Part shown: positions 10,451 to 22,925 of the stretch, one piece after another
Layout of the letters: every line of letters starts with the position of its first letter
How positions within the stretch are numbered: the stretch's first letter is position 1
Source of the DNA: Oxalobacteraceae bacterium
Lineage (GTDB): Bacteria; Pseudomonadota; Gammaproteobacteria; Burkholderiales; Burkholderiaceae_D
DNA: 64,000 nucleotides
Assembly (NCBI GenBank): GCA_947374865.1
Contig: CANCDR010000014.1
Span: forward strand, 1-64,000
Reading direction: 5' to 3'
Made by a program: the position numbers and the translations under genes
Notes under the pieces: model-generated
Databases searched by the model: none
The model's input: the letters and a program-made list of their open reading frames with translations, nothing else
Told to the model about the DNA's origin: nothing

Positions 10451-10788
10451 GATGGGTCTCGTTAATCAGCTAATAAGTAAATCGGAGAAGTCGTGCCGGA
10501 AGGCCTGCTTTGCCCAACAAATAAGGGCCTAACCAAGCTCTGCGGAATTCGAACCCTGAATTAGACAGCACTTCGACCCTCCCTGTCAACCTAAAACCCC
10601 GATCACCCCGACAGGGTTCACGCGGCCCCTGGCTTGAAAATACCTGCCCAAGCTGTGGATAACTTTCCCCTTCGGGGGTAGAATAGGGCAGCTTTTTTAG
10701 ACTCGCTCATCATCAGAAAAAAATGTGGGCAGTGACTTTGACCCCGTCGTCCTGTTCGCTTCACCACAGCATTCATCCTAAAAGATTC
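10451..10788. promoter_or_regulatory. rpmH-dnaA divergent intergenic region with one DnaA box
   Basis: A 338-base gap between the rpmH and dnaA starts. It holds one perfect DnaA box, TGTGGATAA at 10654-10662 (the reverse of TTATCCACA), followed by a short CCCC/GGGG hairpin at about 10667-10678. A single box fits DnaA autoregulation of its own promoter. The segment is fairly GC-rich, with no clear AT-rich unwinding element, so on sequence alone it is a weak replication origin even though rpmH-dnaA is the usual location. Confidence 0.55.
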
Positions 10789-12192
10789 ATGGAAAATTTT
10801 TGGCAAACATGCTCCTCGCAGCTGGAGCAGGAACTAACGCCGCAACAATTTAGCGCATGGATCAAGCCGCTCACGCCGCTCGACTTCGATGATGGCCGGC
10901 TGCGCATTGCCGCCCCCAACAGATTCAAACTCGACTGGGTCAAGACCCAGTTCGCCGATCGGATCAGCACCCTCGCTGCACAGTTCTGGGAAAGCCCGAT
11001 CGACGTGCAATTTGTCCTTGATCCGCGTATGAATGCGACCAAAAGGCCGACCGAACACGCCCAGCCGGCAGCGCAGCTTGACAGTGAGTACGGTAGTGCC
11101 GATATTCCCGATCGCGTTACCCAGACGATTACCCAGTATGCCCCGGAAGCCAATGTCAACCCGCAGCGCGACCTCAGTCGCATCAATCCGGGCCTGACTT
11201 TCGATAGTTTCGTCACCGGCAAGGCCAATCAACTCGCGCGCGCAGCGGCCATTCAAGTCGCCAATAACCCGGGTGTTTCGTACAACCCTTTGTTTCTCTA
11301 TGGCGGCGTCGGCTTGGGCAAAACCCACCTAATTCACGCCATCGGTAATCAGGTGATGGCCGATAATCCGCGCGTCAAGATTCGCTATATTCATGCAGAG
11401 CAATATGTGCGCGACGTCGTGACGGCCTATCAGCGCAAGGGTTTCGATGAATTCAAGCGCTATTACCACTCACTCGACCTGCTGTTGATCGACGATATTC
11501 AATTCTTTGGTGGCAAAAGCCGTACCCAGGAAGAGTTTTTTTACGCTTTTGAGGCCCTGATCGCGGCAAAAAATCAAATTATCATCACCAGCGATACCTA
11601 TCCCAAAGAAATCAGCGGCATGGATGATCGGCTGATTTCACGCTTTGACTCCGGCCTGACCGTCGCCGTCGAGCCGCCGGAGCTGGAAATGCGCGTCGCG
11701 ATCCTGCTCAAGAAAGCCGATCAGGAAGGCGCCGTATTGTCGGATGACGTGGCGTTTTTTGTTGCCAAACATTTACGCTCGAATGTGCGCGAACTCGAAG
11801 GGGCCCTGCGTAAGATCCTGGCCTATTCCCGTTTCCACGGCAAAGAAATTACCATCGATATCGTCAAAGATGCGCTCAAAGACTTACTTTCTGTGCAAAA
11901 CCGGCAAATTTCCGTCGAAAATATACAAAAGACCGTGGCTGACTTCTTTGGCATCAAAGTCGCGGATATGTACTCCAAGAAGCGCCCGGCAAATATTGCC
12001 CGGCCAAGGCAAATTGCCATGTACCTTGCTAAAGAATTAACACAAAAGAGTTTGCCGGAAATTGGCGAGCTATTCGGCGGGCGGGATCACACGACGGTAC
12101 TGCATGCAGTACGTAAAATCACCGCCGACCGAAGCAAGAACCCGGAAGTAAATCATGAGTTACATGTGTTGGAACAGACCTTGAAGGGCTAA
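10789..12192 (+). CDS. dnaA: chromosomal replication initiator protein DnaA
   Basis: A 467-residue AAA+ protein that binds DnaA boxes and opens the origin. Domain I begins [15 protein letters not shown]. Domain III carries Walker [11 protein letters not shown] and Walker [13 protein letters not shown]. Domain IV has the DNA-binding signature around [15 protein letters not shown]. The ATG at 10789 matches the conserved N-terminus; an ATG 66 bases upstream in frame (10723) adds residues not seen in the family. Length is normal. It is followed by dnaN after a gap containing more DnaA boxes. Confidence 0.97.
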   Translation: MENFWQTCSSQLEQELTPQQFSAWIKPLTPLDFDDGRLRIAAPNRFKLDWVKTQFADRISTLAAQFWESPIDVQFVLDPRMNATKRPTEHAQPAAQLDSEYGSADIPDRVTQTITQYAPEANVNPQRDLSRINPGLTFDSFVTGKANQLARAAAIQVANNPGVSYNPLFLYGGVGLGKTHLIHAIGNQVMADNPRVKIRYIHAEQYVRDVVTAYQRKGFDEFKRYYHSLDLLLIDDIQFFGGKSRTQEEFFYAFEALIAAKNQIIITSDTYPKEISGMDDRLISRFDSGLTVAVEPPELEMRVAILLKKADQEGAVLSDDVAFFVAKHLRSNVRELEGALRKILAYSRFHGKEITIDIVKDALKDLLSVQNRQISVENIQKTVADFFGIKVADMYSKKRPANIARPRQIAMYLAKELTQKSLPEIGELFGGRDHTTVLHAVRKITADRSKNPEVNHELHVLEQTLKG

Positions 12193-12498
12193 TTTCGGGC
12201 GCCGGCTTGGATCAAAAGTCGCTGCCTAGTCGCCTGTGGATAACTCTGGGGATAAGCACGGTAAAAACGGTGGATAATTAAAAGAAGTACGTAATGCATG
12301 TTGTAAATGTGGGAAGGTAAGGACGCAAGGAGCCGAGGTAAAACGGTTTTTTTCTGTCAAAATGTCACTTGGATTTATTACCGGGATGGCCGGCGAGAAA
12401 TGGACATCTGTCCAGGCCACCCTTTAGCTATAAGGCTTATGATTTTGAAGCTGATCAAGTAGTGCTTAACCGGTCATCACCACTATAAGGATATACCT
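12193..12498. other. dnaA-dnaN intergenic region with clustered DnaA boxes
   Basis: A 306-base gap. Three DnaA-like boxes lie in the same orientation within 43 bases: TGTGGATAA at 12235-12243 (perfect), TGGGGATAA at 12247-12255 and GGTGGATAA at 12269-12277 (one mismatch each). A moderately AT-rich stretch follows to about 12300. The dnaN promoter presumably also lies here. It could be part of a bipartite origin with the box upstream of dnaA, or a dnaN regulatory region. Confidence 0.5.
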
Positions 12499-13605
12499 AT
12501 GCAATTGGTCAAAACCCACAGAGACACGCTTCTGCGGCCACTGCAAATAGTGAGCGGTATTGTCGAGCGTCGGCACACGTTGCCGATTCTGGCCAATATC
12601 CTCATTCGCAAAGACGGCGAACGCGTTTCCTTTTTGTCGACAGATATTGAAGTACAGATCACCACCCATGCCATGATCGGCACTGGCGACGATGTGGAGG
12701 CTACAACAGTCGCCGCGCGCAAGTTACTCGACATTCTGCGCGCCCTGCCTGATTCGCAAGACGTCTCGCTCACGCTGTCCAATAAGCGCATGACGGTTCA
12801 GTCCGGTAAATCACGCTTCGCCTTGCAAACCTTGGCCGCCGATGAGTTTCCGACGGTCGCCCAGGCTGAGCATTACAACGCTACGGTCACGCTGCCGCAA
12901 AAGACCCTCAAGCACCTTTTTAATATGGTGCATTTTTCGATGGCCCAGCAAGACATTCGCTATTATCTGAATGGTCTGCTACTCGTCGTTGAAGGCAATA
13001 ACGTGATCGCCGTGGCGACTGACGGACATCGACTGGCATTTTGTCAGGTGCCGACCGACCAGACGTTTGAACGTCAGGAAGTCATTATTCCGCGCAAAAC
13101 CATCATCGAGCTGCAGCGCCTGCTCGAAGACACTGACGCACCGGTCAAGATCGAAATCGCCAGCAATCAGGTTAAATTAAGCTTCGCCGATATTGAACTT
13201 ATTTCCAAGCTCGTTGAAGGCAAATTCCCTGATTACACCCGGGTCGTCCCCAAGGGCTACAAAAATAATTTTACGCTCGGCCGCGATCAACTTTTGCGTT
13301 CCCTGCAGCGTGCGGCAATCATGACCTCGGACAAATTCAAAGGCGTGCGTTGCATCGTCAGTCCTGGCAGCATGAAGGTCAGCTCGACCAATGCCGACCA
13401 AGAAGAAGCGGTCGAAGAAATTGAAATCGATTACAGCGGCGACAGCGTCGACATCGGCTTTAACGTCACCTACTTGCTGGATGTCTTAAATAATCTCAAG
13501 TGCGATTCGGTCAATATCGCCCTCGGTGACGCCAATTCTTCGGCGCTCATCACCGTTCCCGAGAATGCCGACTTTAAATACGTCGTCATGCCAATGCGTA
13601 TCTAG
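12499..13605 (+). CDS. dnaN: DNA polymerase III beta sliding clamp
   Basis: A 368-residue ring-forming clamp that tethers DNA polymerase III to DNA. It starts MQLVKTHRDTLL, has the clamp motif VERRHTLPILANI in domain 1 and ends with the conserved YVVMPMRI. Length and domain layout are normal. It follows dnaA and precedes gyrB; recF is absent between dnaN and gyrB, as is usual in this bacterial group. Confidence 0.97.
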   Translation: MQLVKTHRDTLLRPLQIVSGIVERRHTLPILANILIRKDGERVSFLSTDIEVQITTHAMIGTGDDVEATTVAARKLLDILRALPDSQDVSLTLSNKRMTVQSGKSRFALQTLAADEFPTVAQAEHYNATVTLPQKTLKHLFNMVHFSMAQQDIRYYLNGLLLVVEGNNVIAVATDGHRLAFCQVPTDQTFERQEVIIPRKTIIELQRLLEDTDAPVKIEIASNQVKLSFADIELISKLVEGKFPDYTRVVPKGYKNNFTLGRDQLLRSLQRAAIMTSDKFKGVRCIVSPGSMKVSSTNADQEEAVEEIEIDYSGDSVDIGFNVTYLLDVLNNLKCDSVNIALGDANSSALITVPENADFKYVVMPMRI

Positions 13606-13618
13606 TCTGTGTAGTTAA

Positions 13619-16177
<2,559 letters not shown>

Positions 16178-16302
16178 GTCAGCCGGCAAATGCGGCATAC
16201 ATAGTGATGTTGATGAAAACGCCTGTTGCGTTAACATCTATTTGTAAGGCCATTGCTTCTATGAGCAGCCAAAACAGGAAATTTTCTGTCCGTTCTGAAT
16301 AG

Positions 16303-16326
16303 GACCTGCGCGATACCACGCAGGTC
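16303..16326. terminator. hairpin between gyrB and the convergent amidohydrolase gene
   Basis: An eight-base-pair stem, GACCTGCG with CGCAGGTC, with an eight-base loop, sitting between two convergent genes. There is no clear T run on either side, so terminator function is only suggested by position. Confidence 0.35.
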
Positions 16327-16349
16327 TGTCATCCACCGCTTCAGCCTGA

Positions 16350-17675
16350 TCAGTCAATCGCCGTCTTGATCACCTTCCCGCCCTTCATCACAAAGCGCAC
16401 TTTCGTCAGGCTCGTGACGTCGGCCATGACATCAGCATCGACGGCAATGATGTCGGCAAATTTGCCAGCCTTGATACTGCCGACTTTTTCTTTCCAGCCC
16501 AGCAGATCGGCCGCATTGATGGTGGCCGACTGCACTGCCTGCATCGGCGTCATGCCATATTTGACCATATAGAAAAACTGTTTGGCATTGTCACCATGCG
16601 GATAAACGCCGGAGTCGGAACCAAAGGCCATGCGCGCGCCGCCCTGCAAGGCCTTGCGAAAATTATCGCGTTGCAGCTGACCGATCAGTCTTTCTTTCTC
16701 CAGCGATTCGGGCAGGATGCCGGCCTTCTCGCCTTCGTTCAATATGAAGTCATCGTTGTAAATATCCATGACCAGATAAGTGCCTTTTTCACGCGCGAGC
16801 TTGATCCCTTCGGCGTCAATCAGGCTGGCATGTTCGATCGAATCGACACCGGCGCGTAAAGCGTCGTTAATACCTGAAGCGCCGTGAGCGTGCGCAGCAA
16901 CGCGCCGATCCAGTTTGTGCGCTTCCTGGACGATCGCCTGCATTTCTTCGAGTGAGTATTGCTGCGCACCGGCAGCATCGCCTTTTGACAGCACACCACC
17001 GGTAGCGCAAATCTTGATCAGGTCGGCGCCATATTTGGCCATCTCACGCACCTTGGTCCGCGCAGCCCAAGGACCATCTGCTACGCCATTACCGACATCC
17101 TTGTAATCAGGCGGCAGCAAATTATTATCGCAATGACCGCCGAGGATGCCGATGGCAAAGCCGGACACCAACATGCGTGGCCCAGGAAAATCGCCGTCAT
17201 TGATCGCATCACGCAAGGCGATATCGCCATACCCTTCAGCGCCGACATTACGTACCGTGGTAAATCCCGCTGCCAAAGTATCGCGCGCTGCACGCACGCC
17301 GTACAGGGCCGCACGGGTGCTCGATATACCCAGTGATTTGTATCCCTGCTCATACGGATTACCGGTCAGATGGGTGTGTGCGTCAATTAGTCCGGGTAAG
17401 ACTGTCGCGGAGGATAAATCAATGATGTTCGCGCCTGCCGGGACAGTCGTCGTAGCGAGCGGGCCAACGAAGCTGATGCGATCGTCCTTGACCAGGATCA
17501 GCTGGTCGCGCAATACACGAGCATTGTCGACGTCGATGAGTCGGCCGGCCTTGATCGCGACAAGCGGTTTGGCCGGCGCATCTGCCGCCATCGCAGCGAT
17601 ACTACTTTGCAGAAGAAATAAGGACGACAGGACTGCCAGAGCGACGGGATTTTTTTTGGAGAGACGGATTTTCAT
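16350..17675 (-). CDS. secreted amidohydrolase (imidazolonepropionase/prolidase-like)
   Basis: A 441-residue metal-dependent hydrolase. A signal peptide occupies about residues 1-30 (AAMAADAPAK near the cut), so it acts in the periplasm or outside. The amidohydrolase superfamily metal motifs are present: the DAHTHL pair of His, a Lys in DLIKICATGG, His residues in AAHAHG and IEHAS, and Asp in FGSDSG. Related secreted proteins hydrolyse N-acyl or X-Pro dipeptides, but the substrate cannot be assigned. The start at 17675 was taken because the signal peptide begins there; an ATG at 17723 is in frame but unlikely. Confidence 0.88.
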   Translation of the reverse strand: MKIRLSKKNPVALAVLSSLFLLQSSIAAMAADAPAKPLVAIKAGRLIDVDNARVLRDQLILVKDDRISFVGPLATTTVPAGANIIDLSSATVLPGLIDAHTHLTGNPYEQGYKSLGISSTRAALYGVRAARDTLAAGFTTVRNVGAEGYGDIALRDAINDGDFPGPRMLVSGFAIGILGGHCDNNLLPPDYKDVGNGVADGPWAARTKVREMAKYGADLIKICATGGVLSKGDAAGAQQYSLEEMQAIVQEAHKLDRRVAAHAHGASGINDALRAGVDSIEHASLIDAEGIKLAREKGTYLVMDIYNDDFILNEGEKAGILPESLEKERLIGQLQRDNFRKALQGGARMAFGSDSGVYPHGDNAKQFFYMVKYGMTPMQAVQSATINAADLLGWKEKVGSIKAGKFADIIAVDADVMADVTSLTKVRFVMKGGKVIKTAID

Positions 17676-17911
17676 GGGGATTCTTATCAATTTCCAGAAA
17701 GAGGGGAGAGGGGTATCAAGCACGTAGCGAGGGTCTACTCAGCGCATGAATCGACTGGCAATGATTCTTGCGCAAAGGGAACCCAAAGTCAAACCCGAAT
17801 TGACCATCCTTCGCAAATGGCGCCAAGGTAAATCCATCTGCTCGCATCAAAAGAAATCGCATACCTGAACGTGGCGTGCCATATGCAGGGCTAGTGAAGC
17901 GAGCGAAGCAC

Positions 17912-19627
17912 TTATCGTGGCGGCCCAGCCGATGAGAGAGAAGTCCCCTTGATACAGCGCTGGATATACGGAAAACTGTCCGTGATCGTGTAGTGGTATA
18001 TCCCGCCCGGAAATTCAGGCGTGATGCCGGTGCGGCCATTGCACTCATCGAGGTCACCTGAACCGGCCAGATATTGATAATCCTGCGTGAAGGTCCCCAT
18101 CGGAAAAATCGTCGTCGAAGGTCTGCCGGTATCTGGCACAGCCTTGATGATGTAGCTCGACTTCAGGATCCGCACCGACGAGTTTGGATTGTTGGCCGAA
18201 CTCAAGCCATAACGGGCATAAATGGGAAAGCCATCCATGGCAAAGCCGACTAAAGTCATGGTCTGACCTTTATTGGCGAGCGTCAGATAACCTTCGGGCA
18301 TGCCATGATAGTGATACTGACCATTCGGCTGAACGTGGGCATTATTTTCATCGGTACCAAACTTGAACGCGCCGCCCAAGGCCTCAATGTTCCAGGGGTC
18401 GCGGCCGCCGGCAGCCACACAGCCAGCACCAGGATTGACCGAGGTCGCCGTCGCGGCGCAGGTCCCGTCAGTGCCAGGATCAAGCTTGATCCCATTGAAC
18501 ACGTAACCCGATGCGGTCTTGCTAAGGATCGTGCCGGCGACCGCGCTGATCGTCGGCGCAATACTAAAATTGATCAGCAAACTTTGGCTTGAAATAGGCG
18601 TTGCAAAATTACCGCTGACGACCGCGTGATCGGGAATGCCGTTACCCGTAAGCGACCGCAGTGTGCTGCTACAGCTCCAGCTGGAAATACTATTGGCCAT
18701 CACCTTTGGGCTGTTATTGACGACGTTGGTACTGAGGGCGCAGCCAGTGCTGCTGGTCGACCAGCTAGCGCCGAGCGTCGCATCAGGAATCGTCAGCAGT
18801 AAAAAGAATCCATCACCAAAACTCGTCGTGCTCGTGACGCCGGTGGTCTTGCTGATATTGTCAGCTGCGCTGTTATACGTCAGCCCCTGCTCAATGGCGA
18901 ATGAACGGCCGTAACGTAACTTATTATTGAGCTGCGTCGTCACCCAGCCCCACTTTGCGTCACTGGCATACGAACGTGCTGCGTCGAGCATCGTACTAAT
19001 CAAACTGCCCTTGGTAGCGCGCCCGCTCTGTAACTCAACCGCCCAATAATTTAATTCTGCGTCGGTCGGCGCCGTACTGCCGGTGCGGCCGAGTACATTC
19101 TGATAAATGATGCTGACAAATGCGGTATTACTCATCTGCGCTGAGTAACCCGTCTGCGCCGTGTATTGCACACCTGCGTTATAAAAACTCTCAGCGATTT
19201 GCGCTATCGTGCTGCCACTTTTACGTTGACCTATCCAATACGTCATCCCCTCTGCGTCGGGAAGGCGATTAAAAAACGCGATATAGAGTTCAATCAAAGA
19301 TTGTAAATCGGTGCTGGAGATCGTGTCGGCCAAATCGCCCATCGCCAGACTCACACTGAGGTCAGTAAATTTAAGCGTACTGCCACTAAGCACATTGACC
19401 ACGCCAGCGCTACCGACCCGATCCGTCACGCTGTATCCGCTACTGGTTTTGGCGATCGCATAGTTACTGCGGTTCGCAGAAAAACTGACTACCGGATTGC
19501 TCACCGTTGTCGTTGCCATCAGCTTGGTCGGAAGACTATCAGAGAAGCTGCCACCGCTACCTCCACAAGCGCTTATCAGGCTAGCGACCAAGAGTACGGC
19601 GGGCACAAGCGTTGTCGTTTTGCGCAT
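17912..19627 (-). CDS. DUF4214 lipoprotein with C-terminal YHYH domain
   Basis: A 571-residue secreted lipoprotein (lipobox ISAC, Cys21, followed by GGSGGS). Residues about 105-215 are a DUF4214 module almost the same as in the protein at 697-2403 (ELYIAFFNR, ETFYN/ESFYN, IYQNVLGR). The C-terminal third carries the YHYH-domain signatures: a QYHYHG motif, the segment DGFPIYARYG and a second GGIYHYT motif. YHYH proteins are secreted, often repeated in bacteria and of unknown function. The gene seems to be monocistronic, with 140 bases to the divergent DUF2076 gene. Domain names rest on motif recognition by eye. Confidence 0.8.
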   Translation of the reverse strand: MRKTTTLVPAVLLVASLISACGGSGGSFSDSLPTKLMATTTVSNPVVSFSANRSNYAIAKTSSGYSVTDRVGSAGVVNVLSGSTLKFTDLSVSLAMGDLADTISSTDLQSLIELYIAFFNRLPDAEGMTYWIGQRKSGSTIAQIAESFYNAGVQYTAQTGYSAQMSNTAFVSIIYQNVLGRTGSTAPTDAELNYWAVELQSGRATKGSLISTMLDAARSYASDAKWGWVTTQLNNKLRYGRSFAIEQGLTYNSAADNISKTTGVTSTTSFGDGFFLLLTIPDATLGASWSTSSTGCALSTNVVNNSPKVMANSISSWSCSSTLRSLTGNGIPDHAVVSGNFATPISSQSLLINFSIAPTISAVAGTILSKTASGYVFNGIKLDPGTDGTCAATATSVNPGAGCVAAGGRDPWNIEALGGAFKFGTDENNAHVQPNGQYHYHGMPEGYLTLANKGQTMTLVGFAMDGFPIYARYGLSSANNPNSSVRILKSSYIIKAVPDTGRPSTTIFPMGTFTQDYQYLAGSGDLDECNGRTGITPEFPGGIYHYTITDSFPYIQRCIKGTSLSSAGPPR

Positions 19628-19767
19628 TGGTGAATCTATCTATAAAAAGGAGGTAATCAGGGTAGGGTATAGGAAAAATCACTGGGCAGAAAACATATTG
19701 AGGCTTTGGCCTTTAATTACGACAGGTATGGCCGCATATGGCTATGAATGCGACGAAGGATAAACCC

Positions 19768-20481
19768 ATGAACCCTCAAGAATTGCTGGCCCTGCACAAC
19801 TTCCTCAAACAATTATGCGAGGTGCGTGGTGTGCAAAAAGATGCGCAGGTCGATTTACTAATTACTCAAGCTGTGGCGCAGCAGCCTGATGCCGCCTACT
19901 TGCTTGTTCAGCGAGCCATGCTGCTCGATATCGCGCTCAACAATGCCAAGGAACAGATTGCGCAACTTGAGTCGGCGCTTGCAACGACGCGTCAGGCTTT
20001 ACAAACCAAGACAGGCATATCGAACGCAAACTTTTTGTCCGCCGAAAATTCCTGGGGTAATAGCGCGCCGACTTCAACGTCTTTGCCACGGGCTTTCGCT
20101 TCTGTGGCACCAGGCACTGGCCAGCCGCCGCCCGTCCTGACATATCCCGCAGCAGCGAACACAGGGTTTTTTGGTGGCGGTATGGGCGGCATGCTGGGCA
20201 CCGTTGCGGCTACTGCTGCGGGCGTTGCAGGCGGTGCTTTTTTATATCAAGGACTTCAACACCTCATGCATCCGCAGTCGAATGGATTAAATCCACTTAA
20301 CGAGAACACTATGCAGGGACAGTCGGGCCTATTGCACCAAGATGGCGCATCTTCAGCTGGCATGCAGGGATTCTCTGATATGCAACCGAGCGAACAGGTT
20401 CTTGCTTCACCTTCGTCCTCCGTCGATCTTGATAACAGCGCCGATAGCGGCTTTGACGGCGCCGGCGACATGTCTGCCTAG
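19768..20481 (+). CDS. DUF2076 family protein
   Basis: A 237-residue protein. The N-terminal 80 residues are helical and rich in charged and Gln residues (QAVAQQPDAAYLLVQRAML is typical of DUF2076). Then comes a low-complexity Pro/Thr/Ser region, a Gly-rich hydrophobic stretch at about residues 135-165 (GFFGGGMGGMLGTVAATAAG) that could enter a membrane, and an acidic Ser/Asp-rich tail. The ATG at 19768 has a GAAGGA site eight bases upstream; an ATG at 19738 is less likely. The family's biochemical role is not established. Confidence 0.75.
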   Translation: MNPQELLALHNFLKQLCEVRGVQKDAQVDLLITQAVAQQPDAAYLLVQRAMLLDIALNNAKEQIAQLESALATTRQALQTKTGISNANFLSAENSWGNSAPTSTSLPRAFASVAPGTGQPPPVLTYPAAANTGFFGGGMGGMLGTVAATAAGVAGGAFLYQGLQHLMHPQSNGLNPLNENTMQGQSGLLHQDGASSAGMQGFSDMQPSEQVLASPSSSVDLDNSADSGFDGAGDMSA

Positions 20482-20664
20482 TTTTCGCCAACATCCTCAT
20501 TAGCGGCGACTTATGTCGCGTCGCAGCAATTTTCTTCCGCTGGAATCCTCCGTTCAGTGGTTTTTTTTACGCCTATTTGACAGGAACTTGCATCAAACGC
20601 CGATTCATCGGCCATCAAAATTCGCCTTTCAACATCAAATATTGCCACGCAGCATATTCTTATG

Positions 20665-20693
20665 TTGCTGACGTTGCTTTGCAACCCTACAAT
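20665..20693 (+). promoter_or_regulatory. predicted sigma-70 promoter of the branched-chain amino acid transporter operon
   Basis: TTGCTG (20665-20670) and TACAAT (20688-20693) are separated by 17 bases, 73 bases upstream of the binding-protein start codon. The prediction is from sequence only. Confidence 0.5.
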
Positions 20694-20766
20694 ACAAAAA
20701 CTGGTATTGCCCTAGATCCAGCGTAGCTTAGCAAAAAACAATCGACAAAATAATCGGAGAAGACAC

Positions 20767-21921
20767 ATGAATTTCAAATTGAAACTGCTCGTAGCAAGCG
20801 TAGCACTCGGTTTATCATTTTCCAGCATGGCCGCTGACACCATCAAGATCGGCTTATCAGGTCCCTTCACTGGTGGCTCTGCACCAATGGGCGTTTCCAT
20901 GCGTGACGGCGTTAAACTCGCCGCAGCGGAGATCAATGCCAAAGGCGGCGTTTTGGGCCGTCAATTGCAACTCATCGAGCGTGATGATGAAGCCAAAAAT
21001 GAGCGCGGCGTCCAAATTGCGCAAGAGTTGATTAACAAGGAACAGGTTGTTGCAACTGTCGGCTTCATTAATACCGGTGTATCACTGGCCTCACAACGCT
21101 TCTATCAGGAAGCCAAAATTCCCGTCATGAATAACGTCGCGACTGGCTCGATTGTTACGAAACAATTTCCTGATGCACCAGACAATTACATTTTCCGTAA
21201 TTCGGCCAATGACTCCATTCAATGCGCCATGATCGCCGACGAAGTCGTGCGTCGTAAATTTACCAAAGTCGCTATCCTGGCCGACTCCACCAACTATGGC
21301 CAGTTAGGCAAAGATGATCTGGAAAAAGCGCTGGCGAAAAAAGGCCTGGTGGCTGTCACCGTCGAAAAGTACAACATCAAAGACGTCGACATGACGCCGC
21401 AGCTGCTCAAATCAAAGCAAGCTGGTGCTGACGTCGTGATCACCTACGGTATCGGTCCTGAGTTGGCACAAATCGCCAACGGTATGGAAAAGCTGGGCTG
21501 GAAAGTACCAATGATGGGTAGCTGGACGCTTTCGATGGGTAACTTCATCGATAACGCCGGCAAGAACGCAAACGGGGCGACCATGCCACAAACCTTCATT
21601 CAAGATCCAAACACACCGAAGCGCAAAGCCTTTATCGATGCCTATCTGAAAGCCTACAACCCACCAAACGGCCGTATTGCTTCGCCTGTTTCTGCAGCGC
21701 AGGGCTATGACTCGGTGTATCTGCTCGTTGCTGGTATTAAGCAAGCAGGCGTAACCGACGGACCAAAAATCCGCGCTGCTCTGGAAGACCTGAAAGAAAA
21801 AGTCGACGGTGTCGTCACCTCATATAGCAAGCCTTACACGCACGACGATCACGAAGCGATCAAAAACGGCATGGCCGTGTTTGGTAAAGTCCAGGATGGT
21901 CACGTTGTTGTTTTGAAATAA
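20767..21921 (+). CDS. branched-chain amino acid ABC transporter, periplasmic binding protein
   Basis: A 384-residue periplasmic Leu/Ile/Val-type binding protein. The signal peptide ends near SSMAA (residue 23). The mature protein begins DTIKIGLSGPFTGGSAP, the hallmark start of the LivK/LivJ family, and has AAAEINAKGGVLGR and the EQVVATVGF segment. A GGAGA site precedes the ATG. It heads the operon with livH, livM-livG and livF. The real ligand may be another amino acid, an aromatic compound or a urea-type molecule; the family is broad. A strong hairpin follows the gene. Confidence 0.9.
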   Translation: MNFKLKLLVASVALGLSFSSMAADTIKIGLSGPFTGGSAPMGVSMRDGVKLAAAEINAKGGVLGRQLQLIERDDEAKNERGVQIAQELINKEQVVATVGFINTGVSLASQRFYQEAKIPVMNNVATGSIVTKQFPDAPDNYIFRNSANDSIQCAMIADEVVRRKFTKVAILADSTNYGQLGKDDLEKALAKKGLVAVTVEKYNIKDVDMTPQLLKSKQAGADVVITYGIGPELAQIANGMEKLGWKVPMMGSWTLSMGNFIDNAGKNANGATMPQTFIQDPNTPKRKAFIDAYLKAYNPPNGRIASPVSAAQGYDSVYLLVAGIKQAGVTDGPKIRAALEDLKEKVDGVVTSYSKPYTHDDHEAIKNGMAVFGKVQDGHVVVLK

Positions 21922-21941
21922 GCATTTAACACGCTGTTCTC

Positions 21942-21977
21942 TGGCCAGTCTTTGATCTCAAAGCTGGCCATTTTCTT
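21942..21977 (+). terminator. intercistronic hairpin after the binding-protein gene
   Basis: A long, nearly perfect stem (TGGCCAG plus CTTTGA pairing with TCAAAG plus CTGGCCA, 21942-21970) followed by TTTTCTT. In ABC operons such a hairpin commonly keeps binding-protein mRNA more abundant than the downstream permease mRNA; that role is inferred here. Confidence 0.6.
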
Positions 21978-22030
21978 AATGATGGCGCAAGTTGGATGAC
22001 GCCTCAAATGATTTTCCCCCAGGTGAAATA

Positions 22031-22921
22031 ATGGAAATTTTTCTTCAGCTTATTTTTAGCGGCATTGCGCTCGGCATGATCTATGCCGTCATTGCCTTCG
22101 GCTACCAACTCACCTTTGCCACCTCTGGCACGCTCAATTTTGGTCAGGGTGAATCGCTGATGCTGGGAGCGCTGGTTGGTCTGTCTATTGTCGGTAATAT
22201 TCATGGCGGCCCCTATATTAATTATTGGCTGATGATTCCGATCGTGATCGTGTTTGGCGCGCTGCAAGGTATGTTTGTTGAATGGATCGGCGTGCGGCCA
22301 GCGATCAAGATCAAGTCCGAGTTTGGCTGGATTATGTCGACCATTGCCTTGGCTATCATCTTCAAAAACGTCGCAGAAAATATCTGGGGTAAAGACGACC
22401 TGACTTTCCCTTCTCCACTAAGCTCAACCCCTTTTCAGCTGTTTGGTGCAAATGTTCAGCCAATGCAAATTGTCGTCATCCTCGGCGCGCTGGGCATGAT
22501 GCTGGCGGTCGAATTATTTAACCGCAAATCGATTTACGGCAAGGCCGTGGTCGCCACCTCCAATGACCGTGATGCTGCAGGTTTGATGGGCATCAACACC
22601 AGCCTGGTCATCACTTTTTCTTACGCCCTGTCGTCAGCCACGGCCGCATTTGCCGGCGTGCTCGTTGCACCGCTGACACTGACTGGCGCGACCATGGGTT
22701 CTGCATTGGGTCTTAAAGCGTTTGCTGTGGCGATTATTGGCGGCCTGACTTCTGGCATGGGCGCGGTCGTCGGCGGCCTTATCCTGGGTATCGCGGAAAC
22801 CACTACGGGATTTTATATTTCGACGGGTTACAAAGAAGTCCCAGGGCTGGTCCTGCTGCTCTTGGTATTGGCAATTAAGCCGGCCGGTTTATTCGGTAAA
22901 GATGCTATCAAGAAGGTGTAA
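22031..22921 (+). CDS. livH: branched-chain amino acid ABC transporter permease LivH
   Basis: A 296-residue inner-membrane permease with about eight hydrophobic segments. It starts MEIFLQLIFSGIALGMIYA and has the family segment TSGTLNFGQGE and the later GLKAFAVAIIGGLTSGMGAV. The ATG at 22031 lies just after AGGTGAAATA. It would form the membrane channel with the permease half of the next gene. The stop is four bases before the next ATG, so the two genes are tightly coupled. Confidence 0.93.
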   Translation: MEIFLQLIFSGIALGMIYAVIAFGYQLTFATSGTLNFGQGESLMLGALVGLSIVGNIHGGPYINYWLMIPIVIVFGALQGMFVEWIGVRPAIKIKSEFGWIMSTIALAIIFKNVAENIWGKDDLTFPSPLSSTPFQLFGANVQPMQIVVILGALGMMLAVELFNRKSIYGKAVVATSNDRDAAGLMGINTSLVITFSYALSSATAAFAGVLVAPLTLTGATMGSALGLKAFAVAIIGGLTSGMGAVVGGLILGIAETTTGFYISTGYKEVPGLVLLLLVLAIKPAGLFGKDAIKKV

Positions 22922-22925
22922 TGTC

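Noticed and set aside
17146-17727. A 193-codon open frame on the plus strand
   Set aside because: It is antisense to the secreted amidohydrolase, which has clear metal motifs.
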